From positions 124,001 to 188,000 of the forward strand of contig NZ_WUFT01000011.1 in assembly GCF_010668805.1 (NCBI RefSeq): 64,000 bases of DNA, read 5' to 3'. Both the position numbers and the translations under genes were made by a program. This stretch comes from Rhizobium phaseoli. GTDB taxonomy: Bacteria; Pseudomonadota; Alphaproteobacteria; Rhizobiales; Rhizobiaceae. Below, one piece after another: positions 1 through 7,983 of the stretch. Position 1 is the first letter of the stretch, and every line of letters starts with the position of its first letter. A model generated the notes under the pieces. The model made no database searches. It was not told where the DNA came from and saw only the letters and a program-made list of their open reading frames with translations.

Positions 1-1103
1 TGGATGTCGTGTGTGACCAGGAACCAGCCGAACAGCGCAAACAGCGACAGTCCGTGAACGACGGGCGCGTAGAGTCGCGCTGCCCGGTCGGTGAGCATTC
101 TGTATCCCGACCTGCCGTCCTCGACGGCCTCGAGCATCCTGTGCAGTTCAGAAAGCGTGGAATCGCCCGGTGCGGCCGTGGCTTCCACCGTGAGCGGATG
201 ACCGACGTTCAAATCTCCGGCGCGGACCCGTCCGCCAGGCGCGATGGCCTCCCAGCGGCTCTCTCCAGTCACAAGCGAACGATCAAGTTCAGAGATGCCG
301 GTAAGGATCGTCCCGTCAGCCGGAATTCTGTCGCCGGTTGCAATCAGAAGGTGGACGCCGGGGGCAATGTCGCTCAGCGAAACATAATCGATCCGGCCCT
401 CCGGGCTTATCACATGCGCGCCCTTCGGCATCATGTCAGCCAACGAGGCGGCGGCCGAACGCGCCCGCTTCCGCATGATTTTATCAAGCGTGCGTCCGAT
501 GAGCAGGACGAACAGCAGCGATGTGCTGGCCTCGAAGTAGGCCTGCCGTCCCTCCGCAAACGTATCGTAAGCGCTAAGCATGAACGAGAGCAGGACGCCA
601 ATGCTGATCGGCACATCCATGTTTACCCTGCCATGCGCGAGGGCCCGCCATGCAGAGCGGTAGAATGTGGCGCCAGAAAAGATCACAGCAGGCAAAGCGA
701 GTGCCGCAGAGATCATGTGGAGCGCCTGGCGTATTGACGGGTCCGCGCCCGACCAGACCGCGACGGACAAGAGCATGATGTTCATCGAGCAGAAGCCCGC
801 GACCGCCAGCGCGCGCAATAGCCCCGACATCTCACCGTCGGACTGGTCGCAACCTTCGGTCGGCAGGACGGCCGTGTAGCCGATCGTTCCGATCAAAGTC
901 GCAAAGTCTGGCTGGCTGTTGTTTTCCGTCTGCCAGGTGATGGTTAGCCGTTTCGTCGTCAGGTTTGCTCGAACCGAGCGAACCTCAGGCATTCTGGCGA
1001 GTGTCGTCTCCAACCGTGCCATGCATGAACCGCATCGCATGTCGGGAACCGACAACGCTACCTGCCGGAGACCGGCGCCCAGATCGCGGCTTGCCAGTGT
1101 CAT
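1..1103 (-). CDS. fixI: FixI-type copper-translocating P-type ATPase (partial, 3' end outside window)
   Basis: Reading leftward from an ATG at 1101-1103, the frame stays open to the window edge (about 367 residues). The N-terminal heavy-metal domain carries the metal-binding motif MRCGSCMARLE near residues 22-32. Membrane helices follow from about residue 95, and the actuator-domain signature SLVTGESRW is present near residue 275. The phosphorylation (DKTGT) and nucleotide-binding domains lie beyond the edge. FixI/CcoI proteins pump copper for cbb3 oxidase assembly, which fits the fixNOQP genes immediately upstream in the same direction. The frame begins 78 bp after the DUF2189 gene. No fixG or fixH reading frame lies between fixP and fixI. 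Whether fixS follows cannot be seen. Confidence 0.93.
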   Translation of the reverse strand, partial: MTLASRDLGAGLRQVALSVPDMRCGSCMARLETTLARMPEVRSVRANLTTKRLTITWQTENNSQPDFATLIGTIGYTAVLPTEGCDQSDGEMSGLLRALAVAGFCSMNIMLLSVAVWSGADPSIRQALHMISAALALPAVIFSGATFYRSAWRALAHGRVNMDVPISIGVLLSFMLSAYDTFAEGRQAYFEASTSLLFVLLIGRTLDKIMRKRARSAAASLADMMPKGAHVISPEGRIDYVSLSDIAPGVHLLIATGDRIPADGTILTGISELDRSLVTGESRWEAIAPGGRVRAGDLNVGHPLTVEATAAPGDSTLSELHRMLEAVEDGRSGYRMLTDRAARLYAPVVHGLSLFALFGWFLVTHDI

Positions 1104-1181
1104 CTCGTCAACCCCTGGTCTTCGGGGGCCGGGATCGTGGCCTTGCGTCGGGTCTGACGGAGCGCAGCTGGTCATCGTCTG

Positions 1182-1988
1182 CTACCGGACTGCCTTGTAG
1201 GCATGCCAGGTGGCATGCCCAAGCAACGGAAACACCACGATCAAACCGACAAAGCCCGTCAGAACGCTGGCCGCAAACAGCGCCAGGACGATCGCACCCC
1301 AGACCATGAGGGGCTGCATGTTGTTCCAAACCATCGCAGCGCTTACGCCCATTGCAGTGAACGCGTCGACCCGCTCGTCGAGTAGCATCGGTATTGAAAA
1401 GACGCTGATTGCGAAGGCAAACCCGGCAAACAGTGCACCGACGGAAAAGCCCACGACCAGCATGCCCCATCCTTCGGGCGTCGTCAGCAGCAACCTGGTA
1501 ATGCCGTTGAGACCCGGGAACGGATTAACACCGAAGAATAGCGCATAGATGATCACGGCAGCCCTCATCCAGAGGAGCATGAGCATGCAGAGTACCATTC
1601 CCGTGAAGAATACCTGTTTCCCGGCGAGTGGACGAACGCCGAGCATGGCGCGAAGTGTCACGCGCCCGCCGGCCGCCAGCGTCCGGCTTTTGATATAAAG
1701 CCCAGCAGCGAAAAGTGGGGCGACGATCAGCACTCCCGCCAGTGCCGGAAACAGAAGATAGTCGAGCCCCGATCGGAACAGGATCAGGACGGTGCCGAAC
1801 GCGATGAGGAAGACAACGAGACCGTAGGCCAAACTGGTGAAGGGCTGCCGGACGAGGTCGCGCCAGCCCTGGCGTAGCCAATCGAACGGAGCGCCGACCG
1901 GCAGATGCCGCTGCCACTTCGCGTTCATCGTCTCCTCGATCCCGGATAACTCGCTCAGATATCGGGCTGATCTATCGTCCTTCGCCAT
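1182..1988 (-). CDS. DUF2189 family integral membrane protein
   Basis: This 268-residue protein has about six hydrophobic segments, a cytoplasmic-looking charged N-terminus (residues 1-35) and the WLRQGWRDLVRQP segment typical of DUF2189 proteins. It lies in the fix operon between the 63-aa membrane peptide (18 bp gap) and fixI (78 bp gap). Family members often occur beside cytochrome cbb3 genes, but no biochemical role is established. A part in oxidase assembly or membrane stress is inference from position only. It occupies the place where fixG and fixH normally lie but resembles neither: there are no ferredoxin cysteine clusters. Confidence 0.85.
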   Translation of the reverse strand: MAKDDRSARYLSELSGIEETMNAKWQRHLPVGAPFDWLRQGWRDLVRQPFTSLAYGLVVFLIAFGTVLILFRSGLDYLLFPALAGVLIVAPLFAAGLYIKSRTLAAGGRVTLRAMLGVRPLAGKQVFFTGMVLCMLMLLWMRAAVIIYALFFGVNPFPGLNGITRLLLTTPEGWGMLVVGFSVGALFAGFAFAISVFSIPMLLDERVDAFTAMGVSAAMVWNNMQPLMVWGAIVLALFAASVLTGFVGLIVVFPLLGHATWHAYKAVR

Positions 1989-2006
1989 CTGATCTTCCTC
2001 CTGCGT

Positions 2007-2198
2007 TCAGCAAGCGGCCGCAGCGGCCCTGAATTCTGCGGGCTGCTTGCCCTTTTCCTTGATATGCTCGACGCAGGCGGGCTGGCTTGCGATCGCAACG
2101 TAGACAAGATGGGCATTGGCACCGACGAACGTCACGACCACTAGCCCGATGAAAACCCATTTGACGGTTCTCGTCGAAGCCACGTTCCCGACCGTCAT
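2007..2198 (-). CDS. 63-aa single-span membrane peptide of the cbb3 operon, unknown function
   Basis: The ATG at 2196-2198 overlaps the TGA stop of fixP (ATGA arrangement), so translation is probably coupled. Residues 13-33 form one hydrophobic helix. The tail is charged and alanine-rich and ends in a cysteine, with a second cysteine at about residue 42. The size is wrong for FixH (about 150 residues) and there is no FixS-like start. I do not recognise a family. Position suggests a small accessory or assembly factor of the oxidase, which is inference. The alternative is a chance frame, but the coupled start and clear membrane helix argue against that. Confidence 0.7.
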   Translation of the reverse strand: MTVGNVASTRTVKWVFIGLVVVTFVGANAHLVYVAIASQPACVEHIKEKGKQPAEFRAAAAAC

Positions 2199-3073
2199 GG
2201 CTGCCTTTCCCCCATCCCGCTCACATAGAGCGCGAGTATTTTGATTTCGGCAGGTGTCAGCCGCTCGTCCCAGGTCGGCATGTGACCCTGTCTTCCGCCA
2301 TGCACCGTTTCGACTATACGGCTGAGTGTTCCACCGTAAACCCAGCTTGCATCGGTAAGGTTGGGCGCTCCAAGGTCGGATTTACCCTTGGCGTTGTCAC
2401 CGTGGCAGGAAGCGCAGGTGTTCTTGAACAGTTCGCGGCCAGCCTGGATATCGCCGGTGATCTCTTCAGACGTAGCTGAGTTGCTCAGGGAATAAACATA
2501 GGCGGCGACATCGGTCACCTGTTTGCGGTCGAGCATCTCGTCCGCTCCAAACGCAGGCATCTGCGAGACCCGGCTGTTCGAGTGCCTCGAATTGACACCG
2601 ACCGTCAGGGTCTCGACGATCTGCTCGGGCTCGCCGCCCCAGAGCCAGTCGTTGTCCGTCAAGTCAGGATAGTTCTGTCCACCCTTTCCGTCCCGGCCGT
2701 GGCAGGCCGCGCAATTGTCTCCGAACAACTGGTGGCCACTGGAGTTCACCTTGGACATCAGTTGTCCATCTGCGCGGATCTCGTCAAAAGAGGCTTTTTC
2801 GATCTTAGTGGTCAAGGGAACCCGCGAGGTCGCGGCTGCCACGATCTTGCGTTCCACCGTCTGCTTCTGGTCACCCCCGATCAGGCCCTTTGTATAGGTC
2901 GTTCCAAGCGGCCAGGCCGGGAGCAGTATCCACCATAGAAGGGCAAAGAGATGAGTCACGATAAGGAAGAGGAGCACACCGCGTGGAATCGGCGTATCCA
3001 GCTCCTTGATGCCATTCCAGATGTGACCCGTCGTCCTGCGGCCGGTTATCTGGTCGATTTCCTCTATCGCCAT
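2195..3073 (-). CDS. fixP: Cytochrome cbb3 oxidase subunit III, di-heme FixP/CcoP
   Basis: This is a 292-residue membrane-anchored di-heme cytochrome c that passes electrons to the FixN/FixO core. The start chosen is the ATG at 3071-3073, giving MAIEEIDQITGRRTTGHIWNG. This matches the family N-terminus and overlaps the fixQ stop. The frame is open further upstream, but that extension has no family-like sequence. One membrane helix lies at about residues 32-53. Two heme c sites are visible, CAACH (121-125) and CASCH (220-224), each followed by a methionine ligand region (QMPAF near 171 and HMPTW near 270). The gene overlaps fixQ upstream and the 63-aa peptide downstream. Confidence 0.96.
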   Translation of the reverse strand: MAIEEIDQITGRRTTGHIWNGIKELDTPIPRGVLLFLIVTHLFALLWWILLPAWPLGTTYTKGLIGGDQKQTVERKIVAAATSRVPLTTKIEKASFDEIRADGQLMSKVNSSGHQLFGDNCAACHGRDGKGGQNYPDLTDNDWLWGGEPEQIVETLTVGVNSRHSNSRVSQMPAFGADEMLDRKQVTDVAAYVYSLSNSATSEEITGDIQAGRELFKNTCASCHGDNAKGKSDLGAPNLTDASWVYGGTLSRIVETVHGGRQGHMPTWDERLTPAEIKILALYVSGMGERQP

Positions 3074-3234
3074 GGCTTGTCGTCCTTGTCGAATATCTCC
3101 GTTTCTGCCCGGTTGAAGCGGGCGCGATTGGAGGGCCAGAAAGTGTAAACCACCACTCCGATCGAGAACAGGATCAGGTATAGCAGGCCCCACACCTTGG
3201 ACAGTTCCAGCATGGTCTCATGGGTAAAGTCCAT
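3064..3234 (-). CDS. fixQ: Cytochrome cbb3 oxidase small subunit FixQ/CcoQ
   Basis: A 56-residue reading frame runs from ATG 3232-3234 to TAG 3064-3066. It begins MDFTHETMLELSKVWGLLYL, continues as one hydrophobic helix (about residues 15-33), and has the segment YTFWPSNRARFN characteristic of CcoQ, with a short acidic tail. It lies between fixO (17 bp away) and fixP (10-bp overlap), exactly where CcoQ belongs. CcoQ stabilises the cbb3 complex, particularly its association with subunit P. Confidence 0.93.
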   Translation of the reverse strand: MDFTHETMLELSKVWGLLYLILFSIGVVVYTFWPSNRARFNRAETEIFDKDDKPWR

Positions 3235-3251
3235 TTCAATCCCCTCAGCGT

Positions 3252-4004
3252 TCAGTTGTTGGGATCCGGCATTTGCTCGGGCGCCGCGGTGTTTTCGTAG
3301 GCCGCATTTGTCAGACGGCCGACGACCTGGAGATAGGCAACGAGGGCGTCCATCTCCGTGACGGTCGTCTTGACGCCGTCGAAAGCCGATACCTGTGTCG
3401 CATCCCCGTACCGTTCGGTCACTCCCGAAGACTGGTCGCTGTCCGGATTGGATTGACCGTAAGCGTCCGCGGCGGCATTGGCGATCATCTCGTCTGTGTA
3501 CGGAACCCCGACTGTTCTCAAAGCAGCAAGGTTGCCGCCCAGATCGGATAGCTTGAGCTGTGTTGTCGCCAGCCAGCGATAAGATGGCATGTTGGACTCG
3601 GGAACGACGTCTCGGGGGTTGATCAGATGTGCGACATGCCAGAGATCGGAGTATTTACCACCGATGCGGGCCAGATCGGGACCCGTTCGTTTTGATCCCC
3701 ACAACATCGGATGATCATACTTAGATTCGACCGCAAGTGAGTAAGGACCATATCGCTCCACCTCGTCGCGCAACGTCCTGATCATCTGGCTGTGGCAGGC
3801 GTAGCAGCCTTCTCGGACGTAAATGTCACGGCCCGCCATTTCGAGGGGAGTATAGACCCTCATGTCAGGCGCGTCTTCGACAGTCTCGTGGATCGTGAAC
3901 AGCGGAGCGATCTCGACGATCCCCCCGACGCTGCCTGCCAAGACGATCGCAAGCATGAACCCGACAGCCGTCCGTTCCAGTTTTCTGTGTTGCCCCTCGC
4001 CCAT
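3252..4004 (-). CDS. fixO: Cytochrome cbb3 oxidase subunit II, mono-heme FixO/CcoO
   Basis: This 250-residue protein has one N-terminal membrane anchor (about residues 12-35, ending GGIVEIAPLF, a family hallmark) and a single heme c site CYACH at residues 67-71 followed by SQMIRTL. The distal methionine ligand region is probably ESNMPSYRWL near 151. It starts only 3 bp after the fixN stop, so the two are surely co-transcribed. FixO receives electrons and passes them to the FixN heme b. The length matches the family. Confidence 0.96.
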   Translation of the reverse strand: MGEGQHRKLERTAVGFMLAIVLAGSVGGIVEIAPLFTIHETVEDAPDMRVYTPLEMAGRDIYVREGCYACHSQMIRTLRDEVERYGPYSLAVESKYDHPMLWGSKRTGPDLARIGGKYSDLWHVAHLINPRDVVPESNMPSYRWLATTQLKLSDLGGNLAALRTVGVPYTDEMIANAAADAYGQSNPDSDQSSGVTERYGDATQVSAFDGVKTTVTEMDALVAYLQVVGRLTNAAYENTAAPEQMPDPNN

Positions 4005-4007
4005 CTC

Positions 4008-5660
4008 TTACTCCGCCGGAGAAGTTGCAGCACCGTAGGCTTCGGTGACGAGCGGTACATCGGAAGATGCGTGGTCAGGGGCCGGAACCATCCGAACCGT
4101 CATCCAGATATTGAAGCTCGCCACGATCGCCCCGATCAGAAACAGCAGCCCCCCGAAGGTGCGTGCGATGTAATACGGGTACATCGCCAGCAGACTGTCG
4201 ACGAATGAGTAGACGAGTGTGTTGTCCGGCGAATAGGTGCGCCACATAAGCCCCTGGATAATGCCGGAGTTCCACATGGCGAAGACGTAGATTAGGGTAC
4301 CGATCAGCGCCAACCAGAAATGCACTTCGACGAGCATCGACGAATACATCCGTTCGCGTTTCCAGATTGATGGCACGAGCGTGTATAGCGATCCGAAGGT
4401 GATCATCGCCACCCAGCCGAGCGCGCCCGCGTGGACATGTCCTACGGTCCAGTCGGTATAGTGTGACAGCGAGTTGACAGGTCTGATCGCCATGAAAGAG
4501 CCTTCGAACGTCGACAGCCCGTAGAAGAACGCCGCCATCATGATGAAGCGGAGTGTGGCGTCGTCCCGTACCCGGTGCCACGCCCCATTCAATGTGAGCA
4601 ACGCGTTTCCAGCCGATGCCCATGACGGAACGAGCAGCATCACCGAGAAGGTCATTCCGAGGTTCTGCACCCAGAGCGGCAGCGCTGTGTAATGGAGATG
4701 GTGGGAACCCGCCCACATGTAGAAGAAGGTGATCCCCCAGAAGCTGATGATGGACAATCGATAGGAAAAGATTGGTCGCTGGGCGCGGATTGGCAGGTAA
4801 TAATAGAGCATCCCCAGGAAGCCTGCCGTGAGGAAGAACGCCACTGCGTTATGGCCGTACCACCATTGCACCATGGCATCCTGGACGCCCGACCATACCG
4901 TATAGCTTTTCGCATGGCCGAAGGAGACAGGCACCGCCAGGTTGTTGACGATGTGAAGGATGGCCACCACGATGATGAAAGCGAGATAGTACCAGTTAGC
5001 GACGTAGATGTGCGGTTCCTTGCGCCGCGCGAGGGTGCGCACGAAAAGCACGAAATAGACGACCCACACGACGACCAGCCAAATGTCGGCGTACCATTCC
5101 GCTTCCGCGTACTCCTTCGATTGCGTGACGCCCATGAAATAACCGCTGACCGCGATCAGACAGAAGAGGTTGTAGCCGAAAATGACGAACCAAGGCGACA
5201 ACTGATCAGCCAGTCTGGCGCGCGATGTCCGCTGCACCACATGGAACGACGTCGCGATGATCGCGTTTCCGCCGAAGCCGAAGATGACCCCCGTCGTGTG
5301 GGCCGGGCGTATACGGCCAAAGCTTGACCATGCCATATCGAAGTTAAGGCTAGGCCAGGCGAGCTGCGCCGCCGCCCAAACACCGATGAACATCCCGAAC
5401 ACCGCCCATAACATTGTCAGGGCAACGCCGACCTTGATGGGATGGTCGTAATAACAAGCGAACCGCGACGCATCCGGCTCCTTGCCGAAGAATGTGGTAA
5501 CTATCCACCAGAACAGCGCCCCGGAATACAGGAAAACCATCGTCCCGTGGACGCCCATCGGATCGAAGCGCCCGGCAACCGACATTGTGATGCCAAGGAT
5601 CATCAATACGACAAGTATGACGCATGCGAACTGTCGTTCGCCTGTCGTGAGCTGCCCCAT
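4008..5660 (-). CDS. fixN: Cytochrome cbb3 oxidase catalytic subunit I, FixN/CcoN
   Basis: This is a 550-residue heme-copper oxidase catalytic subunit with about twelve membrane helices. The ATG at 5658-5660 is preceded by a GGGGAAG ribosome-binding site; the 35 further in-frame upstream codons are not family-like. Heme and CuB ligand regions are visible, including HNAVAFFLTAGFLGMLYYYL, GSHHLHYTALPLW and TDWTVGHVHAGALGW. It reduces oxygen at low concentration in microaerobic or symbiotic cells. It heads the fixNOQP operon. I saw no convincing FixK/FNR box (TTGAT-N4-ATCAA) in the 150 bp upstream. Confidence 0.97.
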   Translation of the reverse strand: MGQLTTGERQFACVILVVLMILGITMSVAGRFDPMGVHGTMVFLYSGALFWWIVTTFFGKEPDASRFACYYDHPIKVGVALTMLWAVFGMFIGVWAAAQLAWPSLNFDMAWSSFGRIRPAHTTGVIFGFGGNAIIATSFHVVQRTSRARLADQLSPWFVIFGYNLFCLIAVSGYFMGVTQSKEYAEAEWYADIWLVVVWVVYFVLFVRTLARRKEPHIYVANWYYLAFIIVVAILHIVNNLAVPVSFGHAKSYTVWSGVQDAMVQWWYGHNAVAFFLTAGFLGMLYYYLPIRAQRPIFSYRLSIISFWGITFFYMWAGSHHLHYTALPLWVQNLGMTFSVMLLVPSWASAGNALLTLNGAWHRVRDDATLRFIMMAAFFYGLSTFEGSFMAIRPVNSLSHYTDWTVGHVHAGALGWVAMITFGSLYTLVPSIWKRERMYSSMLVEVHFWLALIGTLIYVFAMWNSGIIQGLMWRTYSPDNTLVYSFVDSLLAMYPYYIARTFGGLLFLIGAIVASFNIWMTVRMVPAPDHASSDVPLVTEAYGAATSPAE

Positions 5661-5970
5661 GCTTCCCCACCCCCGATAGCACCGCAGTATCGTGCTCCAG
5701 TCGGATCGAAAACGCAAATGAGTATAAATACTGTATTTTTGACGCAGCCGCCAACCGCCGCTCAATACAAATACTGAAGCAGTTTCTTAGTCTTGGAGAA
5801 ATATCGGCCGTCAGACTTCCGCTTCGGGCGACTACCGACGATTGGGGTAAAGCACGTTTATGGCCGACGAAGCGCCGAACAGGATTTCCGTCGTAGGTCG
5901 GTAGAGGCCGCCGGCCACTTGGCGGCAGACGCACAGTTCGCGGGCGCCACACGTTCTGCCAGCAGCCTCC
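5661..5970. other. Intergenic region upstream of fixN, no gene seen
   Basis: This 310-bp stretch separates fixN from a small lipoprotein gene in the same direction. It must hold the fixN promoter unless transcription comes from upstream. There is a short AT-rich patch at about 5715-5740 and another near 5763-5778. I looked for TTGAT-N4-ATCAA and near variants and found only a poor 16-bp TTG...CAA pair at about 5739-5754, which has the wrong spacing. Confidence 0.5.
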
Positions 5971-6222
5971 TCACCGCCAGAGGAAATCCGGGCCTGTGCT
6001 CTGGGACGTTAGCTTCAGCGTCCCGTCCGGCTGAACCACATAGCTTTCGAATACACGGTAACCGAATTGACCGAGAAAGGTATGTTTGACCACCGTTCCC
6101 GGACGATAGGGGGAATGAATGACCTTTCCGCCATAGGTGAGGCTACCCGAAAGAGGCTGCGGGTCTTCCGCGCTGGCGCAGGCCGTGAGGGTGAAGAGAA
6201 TGGCAACGAGTGTGTGCTTCAT
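5971..6222 (-). CDS. Small putative lipoprotein, unknown function
   Basis: This 83-residue protein starts at ATG 6220-6222 (MKHTLVAILFTLTACASAED). It has a hydrophobic signal and a lipobox LTAC at about residues 12-15, so it is probably an outer-membrane or periplasmic lipoprotein of about 69 residues after processing. The mature part is a short beta-rich sequence with GGKVIHSPYRPGTVVKHTF. No family is recognised. It lies between a response regulator and the fix operon, all on the minus strand. An in-frame start 12 codons upstream exists but would put charged residues before the signal. Confidence 0.65.
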   Translation of the reverse strand: MKHTLVAILFTLTACASAEDPQPLSGSLTYGGKVIHSPYRPGTVVKHTFLGQFGYRVFESYVVQPDGTLKLTSQSTGPDFLWR

Positions 6223-6276
6223 CCGGATGATCTCCCGAAAGGGTCCAGCGACGTGCACGACGTCAACTCCTTCTTA

Positions 6277-6657
6277 TCAGATCGCTGCCCTGCTGCGGTC
6301 GAAATCTTTGCGTCGGGCCGCCTCCGCCCGTGAGAGCGCGCTGACAATCCGTTCGTCGGAGAAAGGCTTGGAGATCACGTCGAGTGCTCCAGCGATACCG
6401 TTGCCGACACTCTCAGGACTGCCGGTCACGAAGATGACGTCCACGCCGAAGCGGTCGATCAGCCGGCGCGCAAGCTGCGCGCCGCTCAGCCCGTCGGAGA
6501 GGTTGAGATCGACGAGCGCCACATCGCTTTTCGGAGCATAGGCGAGAGCTTGTTCCACCGTCGAAACCGGCCCGACAGTCTGGTGCCCGGCCTCTTGCAC
6601 AATGCGTTCGAGTTCCAAAGCAATAATATTCTCATCTTCAACGATCATGACCTTCAT
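6277..6657 (-). CDS. Single-domain response regulator (CheY-like receiver)
   Basis: This 126-residue protein is a receiver domain only. The acidic pocket is seen in MIVEDE (residues 4-9), the phosphoacceptor aspartate in VALVDLNLSDG (Asp50), the conserved threonine in VIFVTGSPE and the lysine in ISKPFSDE. There is no output domain and no adjacent kinase gene, so it is either a phosphorelay shuttle or acts by protein-protein contact. It lies upstream of the fix operon, but no functional link is shown. Confidence 0.9.
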   Translation of the reverse strand: MKVMIVEDENIIALELERIVQEAGHQTVGPVSTVEQALAYAPKSDVALVDLNLSDGLSGAQLARRLIDRFGVDVIFVTGSPESVGNGIAGALDVISKPFSDERIVSALSRAEAARRKDFDRSRAAI

Positions 6658-6973
6658 GGCTAAGCCTCCTCATCAAAGCCGGGTGCTCGGGCACATTACC
6701 GGCAACGGGTACAACGCCGCCGCCACCAAATGTTTCCACTCTGCATTGAATTTCTTTCACGAGGACGAAGGCTCAAGAGTCCACGCCGCACCGGGCTCGT
6801 TACGGCAGCAGGCCCACTTTTGTCAGGTGTATTAATAATGGCGCTGCTGAACGCTGGAGGAGAGCGGATCTGTGCCGAGTTAGACGGCTATGCCTGCTCG
6901 CCAGGCGCAGGCATAGCCGTTACCGGCATTGGTGCGGAATATTCCGCTCACGCTTTTCGGAATCATGCTCTCA
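6658..6973. other. Intergenic, no gene supported
   Basis: These 316 bp lie between the response regulator and the DUF899 gene, both minus strand, so they should contain the regulator's promoter. Short open frames exist on the plus strand but have no ribosome-binding site or family resemblance. No terminator or repeat was recognised. Confidence 0.4.
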
Positions 6974-7759
6974 TCACGATTTTTCGTTTGCGCTCTCGGC
7001 CCGGAACGCAGCCTCGCCGGCGTCTGAGACCTCGACCCACTTCTTGTCGGGCTCGGCGTCTGCCACATAGGCGTCGTTCCAGTTCCACCACTTGTAGGTC
7101 GGGGTCTGAGGATAGCCCTCGGGCGAATCCTCCCAGACTTCCTGGCGGCCGAGCGGCGTGACGTCGAGGTAGTTCCAGGTGCCGCCCATCTGCTCATCGC
7201 CGCGGTTGTTGATGAAATAGGTGCGGAAGATGCGCTCGCCGTCGCGGTAGAACACATTGGTGCCGTGCCACTCGTCGACACCGAAATCCTTGTCGAAACT
7301 GTCGGTGATCGTCACCCATGGTATCGTCCAGCCCATCCGCGCTTTCAGCCGGGCGATGTCGGCCTGCGGCGCGCGTGAGGCAAAGACCAGCGTCGTATCG
7401 CGGGCGTTGAGATGGGCGACGTGGGCCACTTGATCGGCCACCATCGAGCAGCCGCGGCAGGCATGCTCGGGCCAACCGAAGACGCCTGGCTCATAGAAGG
7501 CGCGATAGAGGACGAGCTGGTGTCGCCCTTCAAACAGGTCGCGCAAGCTGACCCTGCCCTGCGGCCCTTCGAATGCGTAATCCTTTTCGACCGCCATCCA
7601 CGGCATCCGCCGGCGCTCGGCGGCAAGCGCATCCCGGGCGCGGCTCTGGGCCTTTTCCTTGACGAGCATCTGCTTCCAGGCCGCCTCCCAGGCTGCCTCC
7701 GACACGACCGCAGGCATATGCATGGCCGGCTGGCCGCCGTTCTGGGCTGTTGTGGTCAT
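6974..7759 (-). CDS. DUF899 family thioredoxin-like protein
   Basis: This 261-residue protein matches the DUF899 pattern: an N-terminal helix pair with KEKAQSRARDALAAERRRMP, then a thioredoxin-fold core with the motif EHACRGCSMVADQ (two cysteines, CxxC, near residues 100-103), a WHGTNVFYRD segment and the C-terminal GGTWNYLDVTPLGRQE. The family is structurally thioredoxin- or AhpC-like, but its substrate is unknown. The likely role is redox chemistry in the cytosol, as no signal peptide is present. It is a monocistronic minus-strand gene divergent from the cyclase gene. Confidence 0.88.
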   Translation of the reverse strand: MTTTAQNGGQPAMHMPAVVSEAAWEAAWKQMLVKEKAQSRARDALAAERRRMPWMAVEKDYAFEGPQGRVSLRDLFEGRHQLVLYRAFYEPGVFGWPEHACRGCSMVADQVAHVAHLNARDTTLVFASRAPQADIARLKARMGWTIPWVTITDSFDKDFGVDEWHGTNVFYRDGERIFRTYFINNRGDEQMGGTWNYLDVTPLGRQEVWEDSPEGYPQTPTYKWWNWNDAYVADAEPDKKWVEVSDAGEAAFRAESANEKS

Positions 7760-7983
7760 TTTGAAATCTCCTGATTGCGGTGAATGCCCGCGCCTCGCCA
7801 GGCAAAGCGCGCTTACGTCCGCTGCTTGTCACTGTTCACTGTTGCGGGAGATAGTCTGGCAGCCGAACTCGGCCAGTGGGAGTAACAAGTGTGGCGCTAT
7901 TCATGTGCCGCCTTGGAGAGTTGCCAAAAGCAGGCAAGTATCGGAAGCTTGTTCTTTGGCTATCAGCCGACGGATTGTTCGAA

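Noticed and set aside
5739..5754. Possible FixK-like site TTGACGCAGCCGCCAA
   Set aside because: The half-sites are two bases too far apart and lack the AT core of a TTGAT-N4-ATCAA box.
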